Counted from the stretch's first letter, positions 47,561-59,859 are shown. The stretch: 64,000 nucleotides of DNA from Amborella trichopoda (GCF_000471905.2 NW_006498220.1:915410-979409); one strand, 5' to 3'. A program made the numbers and translations. The notes: generated by a model from the letters alone, not told the origin.

Positions 47561-48769
47561 CCACACACCTCACCTTAGATCACCATACATCCTATCTTAT
47601 ACACTACCCTAAGCCACTTAGGTTCATTCATCTTAAACCTAGACCCCAACCTTAACCTCAAAAGTCAAGGCATCTTTCTAAGGAGCACTCAAAAGGAATC
47701 CTCTAAGGTGCGCATAAATCCAAGCTGGCTTAGGTCCACTCTCTCTCTTCTTTCTCTTTCTTCTCTCACTTCTTGCTCAATCTAAATATCTCCCTCTCTG
47801 TAACTCATATACTCCTTTCATTATATTTTTATTTCATTATTTCTTTATTTTCTTTCTTTCTTTAGGAGAGGTTACTGGTTAGATGCCTTGATCTCACCTT
47901 CAGGTCGAGATGAACTAGTGGCGTGGCTCCAGGTATGAGACGGACCTGGGACCTGAGACCGCTCTCTTGTGAACCATGTCAGGAAGACACGGGGCAGGAA
48001 TACTAACTGGTAAGAGAGGAATTAAGGTGTGAGGTGGGACTTACCTTACTTGGGTCCGTGACGCACTCAAGCTAACTTGTGTGGGAGCCCTCTTAGATCA
48101 CGTTGGAATGCCCTCCGGACTTATAACCAGTTCGAAATCGCCTCCTTTGACCTATTTATTCCTTTCCTAAGTCACACACACACATTAGAGTACAAGACAA
48201 GTGGGTCTGAAGACCCCACCTTGTCATAGGGTGAGCGCACACGTGCATGTATACTCAAAAGAGAATGAAAGAATTAACATAATAAAGTCCGTGTCAATTC
48301 GGCAGCCTCACGACATCTCCTTGAGAAGGGACTCATAGTACATATGTTACAATGCAGGGAAAGAGAAGAGTGGTTAACTAGAGAAAGAATGTCAGAGATA
48401 AGGGAATTTTTAGAGAGAAAATAAAAAAAGAGGAGGGGAAGGAGAGAAAAAGAGACGAAGTGGAAGAGAGAAGAGGAGTGAATAAGTTTGATAGGGTGGC
48501 TAGGCTAGCACAATGGCAAGACTAGCACAACGGCTGGTTTGACGCCGCAGCTAGATAGACACTGTGACTCAGACCAGCACGACAACTAAACTGCTCAACG
48601 ACAAGACTGGCACGATAGCTGATCTAGCACAATGGCTAGTCTGACACGGCAGCTAGAAACTTAGACCGACACGACAGCTAAACTGCTCTACGGCAAGGCT
48701 GGCACTTATCACAAGGATCGACCTTCCCTCTGAGCAAGCAAATAAATTAGAAAGAGAGAAGAGAGGAGG

Positions 48770-50300
48770 AGGAGATCATGCTTGGCGGTATGCACTGCCG
48801 TGCAAGACAAAGAGGAAGCAGAAAGAAATAAGTGTCACTCTCGGTAGTGTGTGCTACCATGCATGATAAGTGGGCGAAGAGAAGAAGTGGTCATGCGCGG
48901 CAGTACTCACTACCGTGCGAGACAGAGGGAAGAGAAAAGAGAGAATGGGTCGCACTCAGCAACGTCCACTGCCGTGCAAGATGGAAGAAAGGAAGGAAAG
49001 AGTGAAGGTCACGCTCGGCGATGTTCACTACTGCGCATGACAGACGAGAGGAAGAAGAGAAAGAATGTCGTGCTCGGCAATGCTCATTGCCGTGCACAAC
49101 ATAAAAAAAAAAAGAAGAAGGTCGCGCTCGACAGTGCTCATTGTCATGCACAACAAAAGAGAAAAAGGAAGGAGAGAGAAAAAACAAAAGAGAGAGACGA
49201 AAGATGGAGAGGAAGAAAAGAAAGAAGAGGAGAGAGAAAAGAAAGAAGAAGAAAGAGAATAGGAAAGGAGAGAGAAGAATGAAAGAAGAAGAAAAAGAAA
49301 GGAAAGAAGAGAGATGAGAGAGAAGGTCACACTCGACAGTGTGCACTATCGTGCGAGACAAAAAAAAGAGATGGAAAAAGAGAGAAAGAAGAGAGAGAAA
49401 GAAGAAAGAGAGAGAAAGAATAAGATCATGCTCGATAGTGTACACTGCAGTGCGAGACAGAGAAGAGAGTGAAATAGGAGAGAGAAAGAAGAGAGAGAGA
49501 GAATAAGAACGTGCTAGATAGTGTATACTGTCGTGTAAGATAGAGAAGAGATAGAAGAGAGAGAAAGAAGAGAGAAAAAAAAGAGAGAAAAAAAGAGAGA
49601 CAAAAGAAAGAGAGAATATAGGGGAGCTAATAGAGAAGCAACAAGAAAGAGAGAAAAAGAAAGAAGAAGAAATAGAAAGAAGAGAGAGAAAGAATAGAGA
49701 GATAGAAGAGAGAGAGAAGAGGATGAGAAGAAAGAGAAAGAGAAAGAGAAAGAGGAAAGACGAAGATCGTGCTCGGCAGTTCACACTGTCGTGCAAGACA
49801 GAGAAGAGAAAGAAGAAAGTGAGAGAAAGAAGAGAGAGAAAGAAGTGAGAGAAAAAATAAGATCGTGCTCGACAGTGTACACTATCGTAGGAGACAGAGA
49901 GGAAAAGAAGAGAGAGAAAAAGATAAGAAAGAAAGAGGAAAAAGAAAGAGGAAAGATGAAGATCGTGCTCGGTAGTGCACACTACTATGCGAGACAGAGA
50001 AGAGAAAGAAGAAAGAGAGGGAAAGAAGAAAGAGAAAGAAAAGATAAAGAATAAGATTGTGCTCAACAGTGTACACTGTCGTGCGAGACAGAGAAGAGAA
50101 AGAAGAGAGAGCGAAAGAACAGAGAGAAAGAATAGAGAAAGAAAAAAGAAAGAGAGAGAAGAAGAGAAAAGGAACAGAAGAGAGAAAAAAATAAGAGAGA
50201 GGAGAGAGAAGGTCGTGTTTGGCAGTGTGCACTATCGTGTGAGACAAAAAGAAGAGAGGGAAGAAGATCGTGCTCGGTAGTATGCAGTGTCGTGCGTGAC
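48770..50300 (-). repeat. Array of 16 palindromic units in GA-rich spacer
   Basis: Sixteen variants of a unit of about 34 bp, consensus GTGCTCGGCAGTGTGCACTG followed by CCGTGCGAGAC, at irregular spacing. The core CGGCAGTG-TG-CACTGCCG can fold into an 8-bp stem. Units begin near 48773, 48837, 48890, 48951, 49009, 49068, 49123, 49325, 49425, 49505, 49765, 49861, 49963, 50056, 50213 and 50266. Spacers are almost pure A/G. It lies in the transcribed part of the long LTR, after its TATA box. Confidence 0.85.
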
Positions 50301-50628
50301 AAAGAAGGGAAAGGAGAGAGGGAGAAAGAAGAGAGAGAAAAATAGAGAAACAGAAGAGAGAGAAGAGAGGAGAGAGAAGGATAGAGAAAGAGAGAGGAGA
50401 GAGAAGGATAAAGAGAAAGAAGAGAGAGAAAGAGAGAAGAGAGAAAGAAGGAAGACAGAGAAGAGAGAGAAAGAGATGAGAGGAGAGAGAGTCACCTTAA
50501 ACCTAAGCATACCAACCAAAAATCTTCTCTCTCCTCTCTCTCTTTCTCTCAAATGAAACCCAACAGTGAACAAAAGATGGAATTTTTATTAAGCCAAAGT
50601 GAGGTCCTTTACAATGAGATACGCGCTT

Positions 50629-50640
50629 GTTTATATAGAG
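50629..50640 (-). promoter_or_regulatory. LTR TATA box (left LTR)
   Basis: Minus strand CTCTATATAAAC. It aligns in position with 'tctataaata' of the right LTR. Confidence 0.5.
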
Positions 50641-51879
50641 GTGTGGCCCAAACATGGGTGTACAATCAATTTTTAACCTAATTATTGAAAATTACGCATA
50701 AAAAGAATAAAGAAAATCTAAGAAAATAAGGAAAAATTATGATTTTGCCCCTACACCAATAATCTGGGTAATTTCAAATCACTCCTTGTAATGGTCGTTC
50801 AATCGTGCGAACTTTTTATGGCTGATACGGGGCTTTTCTGATCACCATCTGTCGAAAAGATTACTGTTTTCTTGATGAGCTCGAGAAGACGATCATTTTG
50901 GTACCAATAGGCCATGAATATGAGTTTTGAATCATGATCATGACGTGACAAAAACATGAAAAAATGTGCAATCTTAATTTTAAGATTCAATGTGTTTCTC
51001 AATGTTTTTCGTTGATTTCTTGATTGTAACGTGATGAACAAGTTGTCACGATCGTTCTGCAAAAAGAATGGCTCGATTTGATGCTCTGATGATCGTTTTC
51101 CAAATTGGGAAGCTTTGGCCGGAGTTTGGAGTTTGGATTTTGATGGCTGAAATTGCAGCAACTTCGGACTCATCGTGCATTGAATTTGACCGTTCATCAC
51201 ATGCGAGGTTCGGCTCAGATGAAGCCTCCAACCTTGTGCTCGTAATAGGTCTGGTTTGAGGCGTTTGATTGAGGAGAGGTATTGTTGGAAATTTCTTGCT
51301 ATTTTGGGAAGTTTTTTGGCAAAATTCTCTCGGCTTGGACCATGTTATCATGCGTGCCATATATCAAATCGACCGGGTCATCGAGACGAACATGCTTCCA
51401 AAATTTGAACTTGATCCGACTTGGGATGAGGAAGATACGGCCATGTGAAATTTTCCCCAAAAATTGTGAGGCATAATTTCCATTAATGGAAACTGGTTTA
51501 CCGAGGGTGCACCATAATAGTGTACGACCTACCCATTTTGGGTAAGTTGGTCATAACTTGCTCCAAAAGCATCCAAATGCGTCAAAAATTGGTACCCGGG
51601 GTATTTCGATCGTTCTGAATCCTTTGGAGATGGTCTAAAGACCATTTGATGCTCCAATAATGGTGTTGTAGTTCAAAACCCATTTTCAGCATGATAGAGG
51701 CAAAATTTCCCAAAATGGTTTTGACATTTGCACCGCCTAAAACTTGTCGGATTGTGACGAAACTTGGCAGGTGTTCTTATGAGACTCTTAGGAATGACCT
51801 TGAATCTTATCGGGCCATTCTGAGACTGTTGCAATTTTTACTTTTAGTTCAGGGCTTATTATGGCTTTTGTAGTCCACA

Positions 51880-53346
51880 GACATTTTGATACCTACAAAA
51901 CTAAGTTGCGAACTACTCTCTCCTTATTCATACCGGGGATATAAGTAATGAAAAATGACCTCAAACAACTTGTCCCACCGAATGCTGTTCTTCGAGAGAA
52001 GCGAGAAGTACAACATTCGGAAACAAAATTGGTCATTTGACAATAATTTTCTTCATGACCACCGAATCACATGAACGTCAAAGGGATACTCATGCAAAGC
52101 TGCTTCCCGAAGGGGTGACCAAGGCCCTTGTGGTTCAAGCCGTGGAGACTTTTGGGGGATGATTTTAGAGGCTATACCCTATTGGACATACAAGATGCTT
52201 TTAAGGTCTTCACCCTCATCGGACTTGTTTGAGGCGTTATTTGCTGCTACACCAGTTTGCTTTGACAAGCAGGGTACCTCTGTGGGCCCCATCCTACCGA
52301 GCCTATTCGGGGGTTTTTGTCGGCTTGTCCCAAATGTCTAGTATGGCTGGGGAGGGATTTTGGCGAGGCGGCCTCAGTTGGCTTCACCCTAGTTGTTGTG
52401 GGCAGGTATTGGCCTGATTTGACAGTTTCTTACCTGTGTAGGATCTGGAGGGATGATTTTAACGTCTACACCTCGTTGAATGTGTGGATGGCATTATTTG
52501 CAGCCTCACCAGGTTTGTTTGGCCTGGATTTGCAGTTTCTTTCTTGCGAATGATCTTTTTTTTAGGGCTTTATAACAAAATATCCTGCTACCGAGAAATT
52601 TTTTTTTTTTGAAATGTTGGCTAAAGAGGCTTATGGTGGCAGACACTGCATCAACCTGCTTATTGATCTGAGCACCCTTTCTGGTTTTTGCTTGGACTGA
52701 AAAGACAGTTTTCACTAACTTCCCCTTTATTAGACTCTTTTGCCCATGACTTGACGTCCATGTCTGCCCTTTTCTAATTTTACTCACGGTGCCCTTTCGA
52801 CGTTTCACCATGCCCAATTTTTATTTACGGAACACTCTTACTCATGATTTCGTGGCCATGCCTGTCTGTCATTTTTACTCATAGCATTCCCCTTTCGAGT
52901 TTAAACCATGCCTGTTTTTTTTTTTTTTCTTTTTGGTAGGGGCATGCTTAAGGTCATACCTTCGGGACCTGGGCAAAGCAGTTTTTCATCATGCAGTCAG
53001 GACATGCACTATAGTTTAAGGTCATACAGCTGGACCGTTATGGAGATGGATAATGGTCTGTGGAGGCCATAAGGTGAGTCTGATGGTGGTTTAACTCACT
53101 TGAGGGAGATGGCATGAGACTATCTGTGAATGATGGATTGTGTTTATATGGAAGGTGGATAAGGGGTGATCCACTAGCTGACGGTGAGTATGGATGATGG
53201 AATGGCTCACCGTGGTTTCGTGAGCATGGGATCGACTCACTGGGGAATGTGGTTAGTTCATAAAAGGATAATGGAGATAGACTCGTTGGGGAGGGAATGA
53301 AGGTGGTAAAGATATGTATGAGGGCGTGTTTAAGGTCATGCCACAA
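51880..53346. other. Unassigned sequence between the two long LTRs
   Basis: No domain. It contains a loose duplication (52160-52300 and 52440-52560, both with 'gatgattttaa/ga' and 'gttatttgc'), and an isolated unit of the 69-bp repeat at 52976-53042. Confidence 0.4.
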
Positions 53347-53690
53347 AGCAGTTTAACGTCATACGGCCAGGATGTGTGCTACAGTTTAGGGTCATGTAAC
53401 TGGATCGTTGCGAGAAGCAGTTTAACATCATGCGACTAGAACGTGTGCTACATTTTAGGGTTATATAACTGGACCGTTGCACGAAGCAGTTTAACGTCAT
53501 GCGGTCAGGATGTGAATTATAGTTTAGGGTCATACAGCTGAACCGTTGTGCAAAGCAGTTTAATATCATGCAGTCAGGACGTGCACTATAGTTTAGGGTC
53601 ATATAGCTGGACCATTGTGCAAAACAGTTTAATGTCATATGGCCAAGACACGCATTATAGTTTAGGGTCATACAGTTGGACAGTGATGAG
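53347..53690. repeat. 69-bp tandem repeat, five units in exact register
   Basis: Units start at 53347, 53416, 53485, 53554 and 53623, exactly 69 bp apart, each with 'agcagtttaacgtcatg' and 'gtttagggtcata'. Sixty-nine is 23 codons, so the minus strand stays open for 163 codons (53827-53336) with a repeated 'YMTLNYSARPDxMxLNCFAQ'-like peptide. I see no start context or family and regard the frame as a by-product. Confidence 0.9.
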
Positions 53691-54184
53691 TTGCCATGTA
53701 AGCGGGTCGCTAAATGAGGGGTGGACTCACTGGGATAAATGAAGTGGATCAAGCTCCATGGGATATGAGCATGTGGATGGTGGTCTGGCTTACTCGGGAT
53801 GAAGTGGCTGAGACTATTTATGGGCATGGGTTCAGACAGTGAAGGTGGTTCAATGAGGGATGGTAGGCGAAAGTGGACTCACTAGGGATTAAGAAGTGGG
53901 TATGACTCCTTGGGGATAAAAGATTAGGGCATGAATATTGAGGATGGCCAGGTGTTGAGGACTGAACCTTGTCTATACATTCACGAATGGGAAGGCATGC
54001 GCGAAGGCGCATGTAAAAGGTATTGGCACAAAAGCAGAAAGGGGTGCTCTCAGCAGTGGAAAGTACGTGTGGCAACAACTCATGGCGGTCAGGTCCACTT
54101 GGCAGCAAAGCACATACAACATTGATGTGTGTACAGCAGTGAGCACCCGGGTGTGCACGACAATAGAACAAGCACGACTGTATT
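53691..54184. other. Unassigned sequence between minisatellites
   Basis: Contains echoes of 53040-53320 ('gtggactcact', 'atgaggg'). No gene. Confidence 0.35.
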
Positions 54185-54380
54185 CACAAAGGGAATGCGC
54201 TCGACAACACTTGATAAAGGGATATGCTCAGCAGCACATGTGGCGAGAGAGCGTGCTTGACGGCAACATTCGACAAGGAAATGCGCTCGACGGCAACATT
54301 TGCAAGGAAAACATGCTAGGCTGCAATCATTTGCACTCGGCAGCAACATTCGACGAGGGGAGTGCTCGGCAGTAGCATTT
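54185..54380 (+). repeat. GCTCGACGGCAACATT minisatellite
   Basis: Units of about 35-40 bp around 'gctcgacggcaacattcg' ending with 'gtgctcggcagtagcatt'. The GCTCGGCAG core links it to the palindrome array at 48770. Confidence 0.7.
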
Positions 54381-55074
54381 TCGGGTTTTGAGCTTAAACC
54401 CGACCCGGCCCGGCCTGTTGCCGTTGGACCTTCTGAACTTAAGTGGGATTTTCATTTTGGGCGGTGTAGTTTTGGGAAGCCCCGTGTATAAAACGGTTAA
54501 AACCCCATTTACCATTTTACCTTAAGGTAAAACGCTAAGGGCTTCTAACAGTGGGAGAGAGCTTCTGGCGAATCAGTGAGATTTTCTGGTGATTGTGCAC
54601 AAGCGCTCTCCGCGAAGGGAAGGCACGACCAAGGGTTCCGGCTAATCACAACGCTTTTTCCGGTGAAGGGAATAGAAAACTGTGAGCGATAAGGAGTTTT
54701 ACGAAAGCCTTCCGGCGAGGAGCATGCTTGTGGGCAACTTCTGTGAGGGAAGAGGCTTCGGTGAGAAGTCTTGCGAAGACTTTTCAGCGAACTGTAGGTG
54801 GTTTTCTGGCGATAGGAAAGCACTAGGAAGAAGGAGGGAAGGCTTGGCAGTGAACTGGGAAATTTTTCGACAGTTGCATAAGGAGTTCCGATAAGGAAGT
54901 CGGATGGTTGCGTGCAGTGGAAGGGTTGTCATCAGCATGCGTGAGTAGGGACACACGTCTAGGCATGACAGGGCCATGTAATTCGATAGGCAGCGTGCAT
55001 GGTATTCGAGGCACCATGCGCCACACATGTGATAGAGATAAGTGCGCGGCGTGACCTGCTTGGTAGGCTAACAT

Positions 55075-55352
55075 GCTCGACGATTTGAGTGACACGCTCG
55101 GCAACGAGTTGTGCACAACAGAGTTTTGTGCACGGCAGAGTGTTGTGCTCATTAGTGCAGTATGCTCAGCTGTGAAGGGCGTGCACGACAGAGAGTTGTG
55201 TGTGGCGGAGTATTATGCATGGCAGAGTGCTGTGCTAGGCAGTGCGGTGAACTCGGCTGTGAAGGGCGCACGCGACAGAGATTTGTGCACTGCAAAGCAT
55301 TGTGCTCAACAGTGAGGTGCGCTCGACTGTAAAGGACGTGCGCGACAGCGAG
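55075..55352 (+). repeat. GTGCTCGGCAGTG-related repeat, period about 80 bp
   Basis: Units share 'gctgtgaagggcgtgc', 'cgacagagagttgtg' and 'gtgct.ggcagtgcggt'. Related to the 48770 array core but without the long GA spacers. Confidence 0.7.
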
Positions 55353-55499
55353 CATTCCCAAGGTTGAAACGTGTTGAGCTTTTAGATGACTGAGGTTTTG
55401 CCAATATTCTGGAAGTGAAAAACCTTCCAAGAGAGGGGGATCTAGGGACCAGTGATTTTACTGGTGAGAGTTTAGTCAGAGGGGACCCCATCTAGCTCA

Positions 55500-56143
55500 C
55501 GGAGCCTTCTTGTAGACCGAAGTGGCCCTTGAGTGTCACGTTCATTAGTGGACCAGTACGCTTTGAAGCTTGGGAAAATAATGATGGCACAGTTTCGATT
55601 GAAGAGGGGTTTGCACTTCTTCTGCTTGCATAGGGAGATAGCTTCTGGCGAAAACCTGCTTACCCTCGGAAAGAGGATGGTCAGAACAAGGAGGTTGATA
55701 TGGTCCCCTACTGGACTCTGAGTGCAAGGGGAGCACCAGTTTTTGAGAGGGTATTCTTCCTGGACCCTCAATGTGCTGCACTTGTATGCAGACAAACTTG
55801 AGCGCGCTTCCTTGTCAACGACAAATCAATGCTCAATAGGATTTTTCGACCGCTGCTCAAACACCATAAGGTACTGTTGGAAACATGGAGTCACATTAGC
55901 AATACGTGGCAATTTGGTCTTGGCGAGGCAGGGATCTCTCTGCTAGATCTTCACTTTATTGGTGGGCTATCATTGATGGGAGCAATGTATGACGAGTTCG
56001 TGCCTCAGAACTCAATCATCTTTGGTGGGGCACCTTTGGGGATTGAGATGCCTCCAGCTGGGCTTAAGGAGACTTTCGAGATCTATGAACTCCTCAGCTC
56101 CCAGTCTAGTTGCGGCCGTGTAACCTTCATTCAGTGGGTTTAA
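55500..56143 (+). pseudogene. Plant mobile domain (PMD)-like frame, broken
   Basis: Plus strand in two frames. The first part (about 55506-55800) includes 'PVRFEAWENNDGTVSIEEGF' and 'VPYWTLSARGAPVFERVFFL', then a frameshift, then 55829-56143 with 'VLLETWSHISNTWQFGLGEA' and GISLLDLHFIGGLSLMGAMY DEFVPQN. The W..xTxTF.FGxGEx..tL.d...L.GLxxxG pattern is that of the aminotransferase-like plant mobile domain, found in plant genes and in Ty3/gypsy and MULE elements. Between two long LTRs, it is probably transposon cargo. Assigned from pattern memory only. Confidence 0.5.
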
Positions 56144-56866
56144 GGCTCTTTCTCTCTCGACCGCATCAGGGTGTTCTCCATAAAATCACTGGTCCCCTGA
56201 TCCCCCTCTCTACAAGAAGGCTTCGTGAGCCAGATGGTCGTCGGAGGTGCCCCTAGGAGTTAGCGGTGGATGAGTCATCGATGTAGGTGCTCGCTTTAAA
56301 GGAGCGGATGAGAACACTTTTTGACAATCTTAGTTCCATTTTTTAATGGAAAGAAGGTCGTAAGGTTTCCAGTCATGAAGTGCATCCGATGCAAGATCTG
56401 AATGCCTTGATAGGAAGTGGTCCTCACAGTGCCCCTGCTGCTGGTTCTTATCATGGCGATGGTTAAGGGAAAACTGTCCCTTCTCAAGGAGGGAAGAAGA
56501 AGAGAAAACACCACGTTCACTCTGACATCTCGGTGTCCCGAACTACCGCTACACCTCTTTAAAGGCCTAAGAGTGCGAGGCTATCTGTTGTACCTGAGCC
56601 AAAAGTTAACTCCCCATCCCCTACTACTTCAAAGACTGAAGATGAAGATGTTAGGGTCTCAGAGCCCATCATCATTCCCTCAGATTGGGAGATGACCCTT
56701 AACCTTGAGGTGGCGTCAACGGCTCAAGAGGTGGGTGATGTCACGGTCGAGCCAATGCATGAGTCGAGTCCAGCTCCATCCTCCCTAAGGAGAATGAGTT
56801 CGGATTCAGATCCATGCCCCGAGGAGAGCACTGTTTGAAGAAATTTTTCAGCACCTCAGTCCCCGA
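56144..56866 (+). other. Degraded coding-like sequence up to the right LTR
   Basis: One frame contains an acidic stretch (EDEDVRVSEPIIIPSDWEM and then 'EVASTAQEVGDVTVEPMHES') like the low-complexity tail of a retroelement protein. Stops interrupt it before the LTR at 56867. Confidence 0.35.
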
Positions 56867-58135
56867 TGTGGAATAAAAAGAGAAGCCGATCAATAAGGCC
56901 CTAACATACAGTGGAATTCTCGACAGTCTCAGAATTGCCCAAAAATAAGTAGAAATCTTCCTAAAGCACTTCAAAAGGCCACCTGTCAGGTTTCGTCGCG
57001 ATCTGACATGTCTAAGGCAGTGCAGACAAAGAAATAATTTTGGAAAATCAGCCTCTAACACCTTGAAACGGACATTGTAACTAGAACTATATTTTCGGTA
57101 CGTCAAATTGATGTGGACCACCACCATTGGATCCGACACAGTCGAAAACCCTTATGAGTCAAATTTTGGCTTAATAGGGCCCTCCAGGACAAAGTTATGG
57201 GTAAAATACCAAAAAGGGGTAGGCCACACACTATTCCCGTGCGCCCTCCTTGCACCAAATCACCATTAAAGGTGACTGTTTTTACAGTCTCAAGCAGTGA
57301 CTTTCGGGGTCCATATCTCATTTGTCCCAAGTCGGATCGTGCTCGAATTTTGTAAGCGTGTTCGTCTTGTTAAGATGAGTGTTTGAATATGTGGCAGGCC
57401 CCATCATGATGCCCAAGCAGGGAGAAAAGCTAGAGAGAATTTTCCGATCCGTGAAGAAACTTGCGAGAAAATCAACAGCGATGCGCCTCGTTCGAGTGGC
57501 CAAATCACAACGCTCGCATATCGGATTGACATGAGACCAGTTCCATCATGTGCTACGGTCTAGGGCTATCTCTGTTCCGAACCCCATACATGATGAACAT
57601 TTGGATTTCACATGTGAAGCCGATAAAGTGACTGCAAATTTTGGCATCGAAATCCTAGATTCTGGCCAAAACTCTAAAAGTTGACAAAATCTTCGTTCGG
57701 GCACAAAATTGAGCTTTGTTTGTTGCAATACGAGCGTGACAACATGCTTAGTGTGATACAATGAAGAATCATCAAGGAACGAGCACACTATTGATCTAAA
57801 TTTTTCAATATTCATCCAAATTTCAAGTCTCATGATCGTGGCTTAAAAACACGATTCATGGCACAAAGTTGGTATCAAATCGATCGCCATGCCGAGGCCT
57901 ACAAGAAAATTATCATCTTTCGATCAAACAGGCACCCGAGCAACCTCAGATCATCTATGGAAGATCACGTATGCTCTAAAGCAGTAGCAGGGATTGTTTT
58001 TTAATTCCATGAATTGTTAGGCAGGGGCAAAACAATCATTTTGAACCCATTTTTAGAATTTATTTTAATTCAAAATAATTTTAATTATCATCAATTGAGA
58101 TAGATTTTTGGCATCCACTCATGTTTGGACCCATT

Positions 58136-58145
58136 TCTATAAATA
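58136..58145 (+). promoter_or_regulatory. LTR TATA box (right LTR)
   Basis: 'tctataaata' in an AT-rich context about 1.27 kb into the LTR, with the TC-rich arrays downstream. Aligned with the TATA of the left LTR. Confidence 0.55.
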
Positions 58146-58454
58146 CATGCTAAACCTAATAGTAAAAGGGCTTCCTTGGCTTTTCATAGCTCTTCCTTGA
58201 TTCCCCCTTAGACTTTCAATTGATCATTAAAGTTTACATTTTTGCTTTGTGTTCGTTGGTGCATCTTGGAGAGAGAGAGAGGAGAGAGAAGAAAAGGGTC
58301 GATACCCTTTGATAAGGTAATTTTCTCTCTCCTCTTGTCTCTCTCTTTCTCTCGTCTCTATCTTCATCGCTCTTCTTTTCATTTATTTTCTCTCTCCTCC
58401 TTCCTCTCTCTTTTCTTTCTTCTTCTTTTCGCGGCTTTTCTCTCTTTCTTAGTG

Positions 58455-59060
58455 AACACGCACGGTTGTGGTAGAGTCATGCTTGTCATCTTCTTTCTTC
58501 TCTTTGTCTAACCCACTCAGTGATGGCAGCACTGTGTGTGTCCCATTCTCTCTTTTTCTTCTTCTTCTCTATCTTTCTCTTCGTCTCTCTCTGTCTGAAC
58601 ATGCACGACGATGGCCACATCGTGCACAAATCTTTCTTTTTATTTTCTTCTATCTCTTCTTCTCTATCTCACACACGATGATGGCAACACCATGTGCATT
58701 TTCTTCTCTCTTCTTCTTTATCTCTCACACACGGCGATGGCAATGTCGTGTGTGTTTTCTTCTCTCTTCTTCTTTATCTCACACACACGGCGATGACAAC
58801 GCCATGTGCATTTTTCTCCCTTCTTCTCTATCTCACAGACACAGTGATGACAACGCCGTGTGCATTTTCTCCTCTCTCTTCTTCTTCTTCTTCCTCTTCT
58901 CCTTTCTTCTCCCTTCTCTTTCTGCTTTGTCTTTACCACTGTCTTTCTCCGTCTGAACATGCACGGTGATGGCAACGCTGTGTACGAATCTCGCTTTCTA
59001 TTTTCTCCTCTCTTTAACACACACGGCCGTGGCAATGCCGTACATGTTTCTTTCTCTCCC
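58455..59060 (+). repeat. Palindromic array, type A (GGCGATGGCAACGCC)
   Basis: Nine units such as CACACGGCGATGGCAATG followed by CCGTGTGTG, in TC-rich spacer. Stem arms differ between units but still pair largely: ACACGGC with GCCGTGT in one, GCACGA with TCGTGC in another. Confidence 0.8.
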
Positions 59061-59294
59061 CTTTCCTTATTCTTCTTCTCTTTCCTATTCTCTTTCTCTC
59101 TCTTTCCTTCTTTCTCCTCCGGCTCTTTCCCAATTTCTCTCATCACTTTCCTTTTCTCCTTCTTCTTTCTTTCTTTTTCATCTCTCACTGTTCACCTTCC
59201 TTTTATCTCTACTTTCCTTTTCTTCTTTCTCTTTCCTAAACTCTCTCTCCCTTTATCTTTCTTTCCCTCACCTTGATATTCTTTTGCTCTCTCC

Positions 59295-59720
59295 TAGTCG
59301 TGCACGGTGACGCTCATCACCGCATATGACATTCATTTCTTATTCCTGTATCTCTCTCTCTATCATGGATGACAGAATTCTCTCTTCTTTCTCTATCATG
59401 TACAGTGGAAGTCCATCGCCATCCATGTTTTCTCTCTCATCTTCTCTCTATCATGGATGACGAAAGTCCATCGTCATCCATATTCTTTCTCTCTCCTCTT
59501 TCTCTTTCATGAACGACAGAAGTTCATCGCTATCTATGCTCTTTCTCTCTCATCTTTCTCTGTCATGGGTGGTGGAAGTCTATCACCGTCCATGTACTTT
59601 CTCTCTCCTCTCTCAGTCATGGATGGCAGAAGTCCATCGCTGTCCATGTTCTTTCCCTCTCCTCTTTCCTCTGTCATAAACGACGAGAGTCCATTGCCGT
59701 CCATGTTCATTCTCTTCTCT
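59295..59720 (+). repeat. Palindromic array, type B (GGATGACG...CGTCATCC)
   Basis: Seven or eight units such as ATGGATGACG-aaagtccat-CGTCATCCAT (10-bp stem), plus variants with GGTGGTG facing CACCGTCC and GGATGGCAG facing CTGTCC. Spacer is TC-rich. The loop 'aagtccat' is more constant than the arms. Confidence 0.8.
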
Positions 59721-59859
59721 CTTCTTTTCTCTATTCTTTCTCTCTCTTATCATCTCTCTTTTTTCTCTCTTCTTTCTTCTTTCTCTCTCTTCTTCTTCTC
59801 CCTCTCTCGTTTGACTAAGGTACAAGTCTAGTAATGTCACGATAGTTTCGTCGTCAAGA

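Larger units (their letters stand above)
47876..51879 (-). repeat. Long gypsy-type LTR, about 4.0 kb, minus orientation
   Basis: Its reverse complement is alignable by landmarks with 56867-60508. The start (reverse complement of 51879) is TGTGGACTACAAAAGCC against TGTGGAATAAAAAG. Then come shared 'gacgaaac..tg.caggtg' and 'atccgacttggga', a TATA region, a palindrome array in GA-rich spacer, the 'acaaggtgggg' segment, and an end in 'ACCA'. No intact primer-binding site or purine tract abuts it and no target duplication was found, so it may be a solo or truncated LTR. Long serine/phenylalanine/leucine frames on this strand come from the GA repeat. Confidence 0.6.

Noticed and set aside
48891-50066. 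391-codon open frame on the minus strand
   Set aside because: Composition is almost only Ser, Phe, Leu with repeated 'VHCRAR'. It is the translation of the TC strand of the palindrome/GA array; similar frames occur in other registers.
48770-50300. CRISPR-like appearance (regular short palindromic repeats)
   Set aside because: Spacing is irregular, spacers are low-complexity GA, repeats are diverged, no cas genes, and the context is a plant retrotransposon LTR.
54480-54496. TATA-like 'gtgtataaaacgg' as a promoter
   Set aside because: Isolated motif without a paired LTR end or aligned copy; too weak to list as a feature.
58468-59310. Serine/leucine/phenylalanine-rich frames
   Set aside because: Translation of the TC-rich spacer of the right LTR array.
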